44,921 nt of DNA from Sperchopsis tessellata (Eukaryota; Arthropoda; Insecta; Coleoptera; Hydrophilidae). The first letter of the stretch is position 1. The number at the start of each line of letters is the position of its first letter. The stretch spans positions 1-44,921 of the forward strand of contig JAWQRN010000054.1 in NCBI GenBank assembly GCA_033557685.1. The letters run 5' to 3'. Below the pieces are notes generated by a model that saw only the letters and a list, made by a program, of their open reading frames with translations, was not told the DNA's origin and ran no database searches. A program made the position numbers and the translations under genes. Shown here in pieces: positions 10,001 to 22,000 of this stretch.

Positions 10001-13000
10001 AAAACATATTGTTCTGATTTACAAAACAATTGCCTTTTAATTGTAATTTATTTAATCAACTAATACAAATTAACGATACACATATTTTTCGTAATATAAC
10101 TAAACAAATTATTTCTGATAAAATCAAAAAAACAAAAACTTAAGATGTGTTTGTTATAAAATTTATCTTACCTTCACAATATACAGAAATGGAATGAGTA
10201 AGCTCTGCAAACTCAAATCTTTCATTTAGTTGGGCATATTCTTTCAGTTTGTCTTTTTCCAGTCTGGTTGGTAATTCCTTCAAGACACCAGTCTGAATTT
10301 CGATTATTTTCGATAACTTTTCAAACATCATGTTAGGAATAATTTGCAAAACTCTCCTAATGTAGATTTCGAGTTCACTACTATAATATTGAGAAACAGA
10401 TATCAAATCTTCACTATGAGCTTGGTTTATTCTTAGCAATGGTATCTCTAATGCTGAGGCCAGTTTCAAGAATACTGCTCGTAGTTTTATCACTAATGTT
10501 GGTTCTCGTTTTATACCCAGCTGCATTATAGGAGTATAAATATCAATTAGTTCCCAGGCATAACTTAAATCTCCTATTATTTGAAGAGTTATCAAAACAT
10601 CTTCTTTAATGTTCATGTTTCGTATCATCTGATGTAAAAACTTTCTGGTTTCTGTCAAATACTGTATTACCTGAAAAATGTTATTATTGAAATTAATAAA
10701 CCATGTAAAATCAACATAATTTGTTATGAGGTAAAACCGTTTGTCAGTATAGTCATAATTAAACTCAAAATGCTTTTTGACATGGACTACAATACTGCGG
10801 TGAACCACATTTTTATTTATGAGTTTGGGAAACATTATTTTAATCAGAACTTAATTTCGTTACCAGTAGACCAATTCCATGAAAATTATCAAAGAATATG
10901 GATTATAATAAAACACATGCACCGTATACAAATGTTTCCGGGTGGAAACTGTTTAGAGACTCTGATAAATGCTGATGTTTCGTCCACTGCTGCAAGAGAC
11001 ATTTTCATTGCGAGTGATGTTACTTCAACAAATGAATTCATAGATAAGAAAACTTAGACGAGGAGTACATTGGGTGTTCCATTTTGAAAAAATAATATAA
11101 GTAATTGTCCAAGGAAACACCAGTATATATTTAAGTTGCTATATTGGGCAATAGCCGACACGTTTCGAGCCTCATCTTCAGGGCTACAATTTGAGAAAAA
11201 CATATAACAGCCACAGTCTTAAGATAAAATAAAATAAAATTAAACGAAAACAAAACAAAATAAACAAACCTCTAAAAGAGGTGTAATAAAACATTTTAAA
11301 ATTGTAAATAAAACAAAATAAATTAAAAATCGAGAAATGCAGAAATGAAGCCTGACAAATAAGTGGCAAGGCTGTTTACGTATTGTGTCTGCCTTCTCGC
11401 AATTGATTTGTTTTGACACTTGCAGAACAGTGAATTGTTTTTGATGTGTTCCAATTATTTTTACTATCAGAAGTTGTTGTTTCCACTAGCCTTTTGTTTT
11501 TGATTTTTAATCAACATTTACGTCTTAATTCAGGTTAGTGTTTGTGTTTTTCTGGGTTTTTCGTATTGTTTTGGTATTGTGCTTGTTTGGTTGTCTAACT
11601 CTGCGTCATCTTTTAATTTTGTTTATCCCTATTTTTTTCCCTTCCACAAGGTTTTTCTGTCTTTACCCTTTGCAGATTTTTATTTGCTACTGATTATTTT
11701 GTACATGGCTCTCTTTGTGTGATTGTTCAGTTTCTCGTGTTGTTTTGATTTTGTGCAGGTCTGGTTGCCTGACTCGACGTCATCTTCTGAGTTGGGTTTT
11801 CCCTGTTAATTGTACTTTTTTTTCCTCTGTAAACACCCTTGCCACTTGTTTGTGAGGTTCCGTTTGAGCATTTTTTGATTTTTAATTTATTTTGTTTTGG
11901 ATTGTGTATATTTACAACTTTAAAATGTTTTATTACACCTCTTTTAGAGGTTTGTTTATTTTATTTTGTTTTTGTTTAATTTTATTCCATTTTATCTTAA
12001 GACTGTGGCTGATATGTTTTTCTCAAATTGTAGCCCTGAAGATGAGGCAGGTGCGTCGAAACGTGGCTATTGCCCAATAAAGCTACTTAAATATATACTG
12101 GTGTTTCCTTGGACAATTTCTTATATTATTTTTTTATATAGGTAAGGACTGGAGTGGGGAATGTGCATTAGCTTCTCCAAATTTTCTGGGAAAATAAGAA
12201 GGTTCCTGAGTTAAGACTTTAGTATTTTGGAACATAATGGTATGACCTGTTTCATGACGATGTTCAGCCACGGTTGACTGAATAATATGACTAATGAAAA
12301 TAATGAATAATTTTCCCAGAAAATTCCGAGAATCTATTGAGGTTTTTAATCGCCCCAACAATATCAATAGGGACGATGTTTTTCAACTACTCATTGCTTG
12401 AAGGGTCCCCCTCTCACATTTCTCTCCACCTACACTTGGTAACAAACGTCCGAATGGAATGGCTCCGTGCTAGTGCACATCCAATTCTTGCCTATATAAG
12501 CATTATCTTGCCGAGTTTGGATCAATGCAGTGAATTCATTTGTTGAATTTACATCACTCGCCTTGAAAATGTCCCTTGCAACTGAGGACGAAACTTCGGC
12601 ACTTATTAGAGCCTCTACAACCGTGGAAGTCTATTACATTTAATACATGCACTGTATGTCTGGTAGAGTAGGAGTTTTGAACAAAATCTGAACAGTAATA
12701 TTATTGTGTAATTAAAAATATGTCGCGAGGAACTAATATAGAGTTTACAAATGATCTTTTGTGTGTATTTGGAAATTTATGTGAGCTCCGCCCATTTTCT
12801 CATGATGTATCAGTTGAGGAGTTCACATAAACAAGTTTTGAGAAAAGTTAAAAAAAATATTTACCCAAAAACATTTAAAAATAATAAATATAAGTCTAGA
12901 GTTATCTGGCTTTTCATGAACTTTATGAGATTATGAGATTATGAGGTAACTGTAACCATTGTTTCGGGTTCCAAGAAATGATTATAACACAGTAACACAG

Positions 13001-16000
13001 ACACTTTTAACACATATTATAATGCAGAACGTCAATTTAGAATTAGGTAGGTATATAATGTATAAACATATTCTAAAATTTACTACTATGGACATATCTA
13101 CTTCAGAAATAAAATTATTTTAGTAAATAATATTGGACATGTCTTATTTTGAGTAAAACGGCTAATTTCAAATTGTGCAGGACATGTCCTGAATCATTTT
13201 TGTGTTCATCTACACAGCTCTTAGAATAATTAATCATGAATTTCTTCTCTTATATTAAGTTAACAAATTAAATACTTTACTATTTAAACATTAGCATAAG
13301 TGAAATGTACATATACATCAACAAAATAATCTAAATTTTCTTAAAAAAATAAATTTAAACCTACTTGCATATTTGATTCCAGTTGATGATATTCTTGAAC
13401 TTCTTCTAATGCTTGTATGAGTTGTGCTATTATTCTTGAAGAGTTAACATTGGTTTGGTTCAGAGCTTCAACTTGTTTGGAAATGTCTTGGAACCACTTC
13501 TGTAAGTTGGTATTTTTTTCGATTCTTGTCAAAGGTTTGGCACCACTAAATACATCTGATAGCTCAACTAAGCTACTAAAACTTTCTTTTCTTAACTCTT
13601 CCCATTTCTTTTCCTTTTCCGTCAATAAGTTTCGAAACAGCTCTTTTGTAGTTAATTCAAGTTGAGCAGTGTTAAGTAAAAGTTTAAATAAATTCACAGG
13701 TTCGTATTTAGATTCGGTTAGAACAAGATCACGAATTTGTTTACAACGTTTATTTCTCTCAGGCTTAGATGATTTTAAAACAGAATGCAACATCAACCAA
13801 CGAATTGTTACATTACAGTCTCTTAAGACAGTAATGACTTTATTTATATCACGAAGTAAAGTATCACTTGTTATGGTACCTTCTTTCAAAAGGCCAACTG
13901 TAGTTTTATGCAATTTTGGTATATCACTACCATAATTGATAGCATAACCTTTTATATTAACTACTTCTAAGGTATTGTTTAAGGCAAGTTTTGCAGCTCT
14001 AAAAGAATCCCATGTTTCTATTAAATTTAAAGTAAACCCCATGTATATTGAAATAACCCAGTTATCAGGAAAATATTTATCCACTATTTCTCTCATTATC
14101 GCAGTTTGATTATGAAGAATATTGCTTTCAAAAAAGAGACAAACATATAACATTGATGCTTGTGTTGCTAAAGCTGTACTCCTATGGCGTGATAATGGAT
14201 AAACTGATAGTTGGTTATATACATCATCGGATCTTAAACGTCCAATCACTATATCCACAAATGAGCTTCTGATTGGTATTCTCCTAGAAATATATACTTA
14301 TTTAACATAATTACCTTTGCGGTTATATTAACTGGGTTGCTTGTAATAACAACTAAATTTTGTCTGTGGACATGATATAGGTATATCAAATACACATTAA
14401 GTAACAATAAAAATAATAACTTATTAAACATATAATAAGGATTATATTAACTGGGTTGTTTATCAATATTGTATCTGTTTGTCACAAGAACCGAATCTTG
14501 TCTATGGACATAAAGATATATTAAATGCACATTAACATTGATGAATAACAATAGATCTAAATTGTAACCTTGGTGAGCACCAGAGGAAATATGGAATTGT
14601 GCAGATGAGTGACCATGTGCTCCGCATACTGGTACCTACAACTGAGATAACAAAAAAGCAAAGTAAGTAAAGATTCCAAAAAGTTAAAGATCTTCAACTT
14701 ATTGAGCAGAATAACATAGTCAATTCTATCAAAGCCCATAGCAAAATCCAGGTAAAGAGCATCAACCTGAGAGCGATTAAGAGAGATTAAGTGTCCCAGA
14801 AATATGGTGACAAAAAGTAAATAAATTGGACAAAGTACATCGAGCCTTTATAAAACTATTCACAAAAATGTAGATGTGCTTGTAAATGACGGACTAAAAA
14901 ATCTTTGAAATGTTGCAAAGAATCGCAATAGGATGGTAATTACTAATAGTGCCTAGATAACCAGACTTTTAATGTCTTCTGCTAATGGAGTTTACTGTTT
15001 AAAGGATGTTCACTGATTGATGATATTTTTACTTGCAGTATTAAGTTTATTTTATACTAGTTTTGGTACGTGTGTACCCGTTGAAGTCAGGAACCAAAGA
15101 GGTAGTTACAAATGGTTGATTTTACCTCCCTACCCTAAGTGGTTAGTTAAGCATAACTACCAACTGTATTTACATATTAAAAATTAAATTTACTCCCTTA
15201 ACACAGGCTTAAACACAGATCTCAAGTGCCATCTTCCAACAATTGGGAAAGACACCACAAGAGGTAATAATGTTAAAAATTTAATGAATAAGCTCAGAGA
15301 TAGTGACAGCACAGACTAGCAGAATATCTCCAAGAACTAAGACTTGAACAATCTCAGCAGAGCAAGTAGTGGGAATGAAGACAACACCACGAGTAAGAAC
15401 AGGCTCGAGATTCTCGTGAGCATGCATGCTAGAATAGCAATATACTACAAAGTCAGACACAATATTCATCAGAACAGATAGAACCAATATAGATGGATAA
15501 AGAAAGAAGAGAAGTACCCCTTTTCAACTCAAGAATATTTCAGAAATAATGTGGATTAACCTAGAAACTGGATTCAGCATTATGCAAAAATAGAGTATAA
15601 ACTATATAAATTTTATTTCTGATTTGATCACATGGGAACACATTGTCTCCTTAAGAAATGAAATCTTTAGGTAGTGAGTTTCCATTTAATTTTAGTTCAT
15701 ATGGATAGAGCAACCCAAGAAGGAAACATTGTCCTATGATAATTTCAATAAAATAAGAAACTTTTGACTTAACAGTAATCATTAATGATCATTAATTATC
15801 AAGAAATTAATTTATAAACGATGACAGACTATTCTCACTTGGTAAAGTATGAATTTTTGGACTTGGGCTTTACAATGGATTAAGGTGGAGTGGAAATTAT
15901 TAATATATAGTAGTACTAAAATTTCATCTGAATAAAATATTTTTCATCTACTAGAACATGTAGAAAATATCATTCAATGAAAAAATTCATTCGAATCAAA

Positions 16001-19000
16001 ATTGATTGCTATAAAAGTCATTCAAATAAAAAATCATTCGAATTAAAATTCCATAATTAGTTTCTATCGAATAATTCGATAGGTTTTATTCAATAGTTAC
16101 CATCACTAATTTAAATGATTAATGGAATTTTGAGAGTAAATACTTGTTTGTTAATTGATTTTTTATTTTATTGTTACATTTTCCTATCACACTCGATGGA
16201 TAGTAATTCCTTTTTTAAATAAGTCAGAAATTATTTTGTTCAACGACTGAATTTAAATAATTTATGGAGTTTTGATAGTAAATTGATTTTTTATTGTATT
16301 GATATATTTTCTTTACTATAATTTGCATTAATAACATCAGTGTGATTAAAACTGGAAGATAAAATAATTAAAAGAAAAATTTAATACATGACCAATGCGA
16401 TAGTGATAGGTTCTGTTCTAATTCACCGTGCTTAAATTTGGCAGATAGATCCAGAACAGCCATCACACTCAATTCAGTAAAATATTCTGCACTGATGCAT
16501 CTATATTATTCTGTGTCTGTTGCAGAGCTATATTCAAAGACATGACACTATTTTTGAATGTAAATTGTATTACTATGAATAGTTTGATTCATATATGAAT
16601 AAACAAAAAAAAAATTAATTTAACTACTTTGATAATTTATTTATCAGATGTTACACATCATAAAGTCATGTTATTTAAGTGATCTTTTCACTATACGACT
16701 ATAGAAAAGTATTATAGGTGAAGTTCAGATGGTTTGCGACCCTCTGTTCTTCCTCTTGACCACCTTGCAAAAAACTTAAATAAAAAAATTGTAACCTTTA
16801 TAGGGAGGGCCCTAAAGTAAACTACTAATAGACTAACACAAAAAAGATCAAAAAATAAAATAACACTTACTTGAAAAAATCCTCTGGGTATGTGTTGGGT
16901 CTTTTAGGGCTTGAATATCCAGTGTCTCGAAGAAGTTTACATATTTCATCGATGCAACTTTGAGTGTCACGACGTTGAGGAGTATATCGATAGTACGATA
17001 CCAATAGTCTTTCTCTAATAACTCCTTCTATATGAGCATCCACCATTAATAACATAGTTCCATACAAGTAAAGTGCTTCACACTATAAATTTATTAAATT
17101 TAGGTAATAAATTATTATTTAATATAAGAATGTAAATACACTGCCCATTAAATGAACCTCTGCACTTGACAATTTATTACATGTTGTTGAGGCCTTATTT
17201 GAATTTATCAAATTACACAATATGAATTTTAAGACGAATATTAAAATTTCTGAAAATTTGCATTAACAAACATAGTACATACATACCAGTAACTGCCGTC
17301 CTTCCATATCAGCAAATACCATCTCCAATGATTGGTGAATGAACATACCATCTTGCAACTCATCTAAATAATGATTTAATTCTGTTATAAAAGTATGAAC
17401 ACTTTCAAAGACTAGATAAAACCTGGATATAATTTCAATATGATTATCTCGAAACTCTTCATCTAAATCCCTTAATGCCTGGAAAAAAGTTAAAACAAAC
17501 AGAACCTAGATGAGTGATTGAAAAATAAATTTTAGGTCACATTCAATATATTATGTACATTATGTAAATGTATATTAGTACTAAGACAAACCTAAGTAGT
17601 ATATCTGCATGTGATTGAAGTAAAGGGTAAATCATTACTTTATATATCATAGACATGTTAATTAACTATCTTCACAGTGCCTTCATTTCAAAACTAGTCG
17701 CTCAGAATAACTGTTAATTTAGGGTTTGAGAGGGAAATCATTCTTTGTTCAACCTCTTCAACACCAGAATGTACACTGCTCTGTAAATTACTTGTTTATC
17801 TTGGATAAATTTACTGTACATTTTACTAAAGCAGTATAAGATCTCCATTCCTTATTTCTAATTCAAACATTTTTTACTGTTACTTGATTGAATCTCAATA
17901 TTTTTATTATTAAAACAATCAAAAGTTGGTGTTCTAGTAGTTTTATACATTTATTTAAATAATCATTTCATAGAACACCAATATTCCTTATTAACTAATT
18001 AAGATTGTTAGAAAACCCGACTTCTCGCATTCTTTTAAAATATCTTGTACAATTTTTTGTAAAAAAAATTGCTGTGGGTGCCTGTAAACTTAAGTGTGGT
18101 GTCTTTTAGTACTTCAAAAATGCCATTACTGATTTATTTTTTCCTGCAATTCTTAATATTTGTAACTGCAGTGATGTGGCCTGGCTATGAACGAACAAGA
18201 AATAAAAAAAAATTAACTAGAATTTTCACACCTTTACTCTTGGACAAGGAAAAAGATTTAAGACCTTTGGACATCTTTAAAATTATATAAATTCGCAAAA
18301 TTATTTTAGAAGCTCAGTTCTGACAGAATATATTGAGAAATAATTAAATAATATCAATGTGAAGTCACAAGCCGTCCAGATGGTTTTATGAAGAATATGC
18401 GCCTAGTAATCCATACCTTCTAATTACAGACCTATTTCCAATTTAAGTTTGTGAAACATTATTTGTGGCTATCTAGCATGTCCACTAAAATTAATATTCA
18501 CATTATCACCACTAAAAGCTACCACTTCTCAAATTTAAATTCATATTGTTTAAGGTTCAATGTAAAAGTTAGCTAGCATTTCTGAGATTTCACCCATCAA
18601 ATTTTCTAGTTTTAGAAATTTAACTTGAATTCCTGATTTTGTAAAATACTGCACCACTAGGAGAAATATATATTCAGCCTTATGATAACATCATTACTTA
18701 CACTATAAAAGGAACAACAACACAGGAAATGTGGTGCAAGAGGTTTTGTAATAAAACGAGTTGATTTTGTTGCTGCTAATGATATTTTTTATGTTTTAGT
18801 CACTAAATAACCTTGGAATCAACTTATCGACACATATGGTAAGAAAAACATATTTCAGTGGCATGTAGTGCATCCGCATCTTTTGAATTCTTTTTCAAAA
18901 ATAGAATATCTTCTTGCACGAACTAGAGGTTGCAACAACATTTGCATGATTTGACATGATCTATAATATCAGGAATACTACCATGTACAACACTAATAAA

Positions 19001-22000
19001 AGTTTAACAATGGATACAGGATCCTGTAGATTTCTCTTATATTGGAATATTCCTCGGTATATTTTTCAAAGAAATTGCAGGTCCGTTTCTTTGATATTTT
19101 TTAATTTGATACATTACACAAGGAAAATAATACGAACTAACAAAGCACCTCCTTATTCCTATTATTTCACTCTATGCTTCTCTTTGATGCAGGTTAGGAC
19201 AAGTTTTAGTACACTAATTGCATTAGTAAAGGGACGCTGCTAGGCATCTGTGCTGCCTGAACAGCCGTATTGCTTAGACGAGCCGCAACTGAGCAAGAGA
19301 ATAATTTCAAGTCGCTTTCATGATGTTATTGTGGAATCTAGTGATTCAGACATATTTAAAATTTTACAATTTATATTTGCCAAAACCGGGACATATAGGT
19401 AGCCCGAAAGACTCTATTGGGATCTCTAAATCATATATCTAAAATCAGAACAATTCCTATTTTCCGAGACATCTAAGAACCTTAGATATATTATTTTAAA
19501 GAGCGAAAAAATGTTATCTTTCTTATAAAAAAAAACTAAAATCGGTTCATGTGCTCTTGAGGTATAGCAAGAATTAAAACATCAATAATATTACACTTAT
19601 ATAATTATGTTACTACTTGTTCAAAATGTCTTGTTTATCACCTAGGGAATTAAAAATTACTCAATTGAAAGTAAATAGTAAAGTTTTTCAGTAGAAACAT
19701 AAAAATGCAAAGGAACTTTTTGTGAATGTTTTTGTAAGAACAAAAACTTGTTTAAAATTTGAAGCCCAGTGTTATTGGATACTTGTCAGTGACAGTGTTA
19801 ATAACATGAAAACCATTTTTTCACAATGGTTTAAACTTTAGCACAAAGAATATAAATTATCTTTACTTACGGAAGTGAAAATTGTTGTGCTCGTAGAACC
19901 ACTAGAGTTTTTAATAAGAGGTACCTCCAAAAATGTAACTCTCTAATATGTACTGGATTTAGTACAGTATTTTAAGAAACTGGTTCCGTATGAAATAAAG
20001 GAGCTATACATATCGAAGTTCTTGATCATTTTGCTATGAATCCCGCTACTTCCATTTTAAAGGTAGCAAAGTTAATTTTTATTTGCATTGGCTCAGTGCT
20101 TAAAGTAAATAAGTTTTTTCCCTACAAATTTAAAATCCATCAGTAACTGAATGAAGATGATTGTTATATCAGAAGAATTCAATTCCGTGAATAAATCCAA
20201 ATTTGTTAAAAAATATTTGTTTTAAGAGTGAGACCGAGTTTGTTAATAAACATAATTGTAGGTCCTAGGATAATGAAAATTCACATGTGTTGTGTATAGA
20301 TTATTCGATAGTGGTTTTGTACTTCTCCCTTGAAATCTAAATTGATGTTTTTCTTTAAAATCGTGTCCACTTTAGATCCATAGATATTCGGGCTAGCTAG
20401 TTTTGAAATGAAGCTACTGTATAATGAGCCATTTACTTCTTTATACATAAAACTTTACGAAACCACGTACCTCACTGTTTTCAATCTTATTTTCTTGTAC
20501 TTCGGAAATTTTAAAGTAACTAAAATCCAGGATAATATCTCCATATTTTTGCACATCTTGTTTATTTTCAAGCCTATAAAAACAGATAAATGAATATAAT
20601 TATAATGATGATGATAATGGTAAATAATAATTTAATTTAATACAAGTGCCCCCTAGACTAACGGAAGAACAAATTTTAGATGTACCACACAATATATCGA
20701 TATCCCTATATATATAAGTATATATATATATATATAGTAATGTTCGATTTATAGAATTTGTAGATAACTGTCTTAGGATTGCAGATGGATGGTTTGAATC
20801 AGTTAGCTGAAACTAAAGGTTGCAATAGCCAATTTTGGGAATTTGGGAGAGTGGATAACAGTAAAAATTCCTTCACTCTTCCAATAGTTTGTACTGCCAA
20901 TATTCAGAGGTACATACAGAAATAAAATATTCTTTAAAAGAATGTCATCTACTATTACTTAACACACATAAAAGACATCATAAAAGGTTTAATTTAATTT
21001 AATGGCATCCATATTCGTTCTACAAGGAATAACAATTTTGTAATTCCTACACATAGGCTAGCATCCAGCAGGCATTTGCTGGGTCTAAGGATTTTTAATT
21101 GGCAATCACCTCATATTCAACAAATTAATATCTTCTTCTTATAGTGCCTTCTCTGTTGCAGACGTTGACTATCAATACAGCAATTTAGACTTTATCCACT
21201 GGTTGTCTGAATAGTTGAATAGGTGCAAGTACAAACCTGGCCTCTCTTACTCCCCACCCTGCCCTTTATTATAAGATGGAAATCCCATATTTGTTGTTTC
21301 TTATAATATATCCCAAGTATTCCAGTTTACACTGCTTAATGATGTTTTCTACCTCCTCTTTCGACATTCTTTTAAAAACATCTAAGGTGTGTAACATGTC
21401 GAGTTGGGTGTGTCAGAGTCCATGCCTCGACTTCTTACAGCAATACAGGGAGTATATAGCATTAAATTATTCTGATTTTAAATTCTATACTAATATCACC
21501 ACCACAAAAGAACTTTCTCACTCTGTTGAACGTTACTCTTGCCTTCTCTGCTCTCTATTGTATTTCAACAGCATGGTCTCAGTTTTCATTTATGATTGTC
21601 CCAAGATATGAGTACTTTTTTACATGATCAATGTTTTCATCGTTGATGGTAAGTACTCCTGTTATTAGATTACTGTTTATATTTTCCCTGTTGATATTGA
21701 CTCCCTCGTTTAGATCTTCTAATGCTTTGTCAACAATTCTTTCAAAGTAGGTACAAATGAATATGCATGGTTTTAATAATTTTTATGACATAGGTAGTTT
21801 TATCTTAACTTCCTTAGTTTTGCAATTTTAATTGGTTCCTTTCATGCAGAACTGTTATTGTGAACTAAGTACCTGCTACTTGTATTGGTTTCAATGTTCG
21901 TATTTTACTCTAGAAGCAGTTGACTTTTTATAGCCTTTAAATATTTAATATTTGAATTTGATAATGGTGTATTATTTGTGCTTTATTATGTATTCTATTA

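Noticed and set aside
18069..19243. Open frames of 73-95 codons in WASHC5 intron 2.
   Set aside because: Compositions are those of chance frames in AT-rich DNA and no domain signature is visible.
19530..19550. Minus-strand DFSFF, also considered as the missing WASHC5 exon.
   Set aside because: A stop lies just upstream in the same frame, no KYG precedes it and phases do not fit.
21276..21300. Minus-strand NNKYG, considered as the missing WASHC5 exon with QQKYG.
   Set aside because: The following residues do not give DFSYF, no splice sites fit, and the sequence belongs to the LINE tail. The true exon is at 20471-20573.
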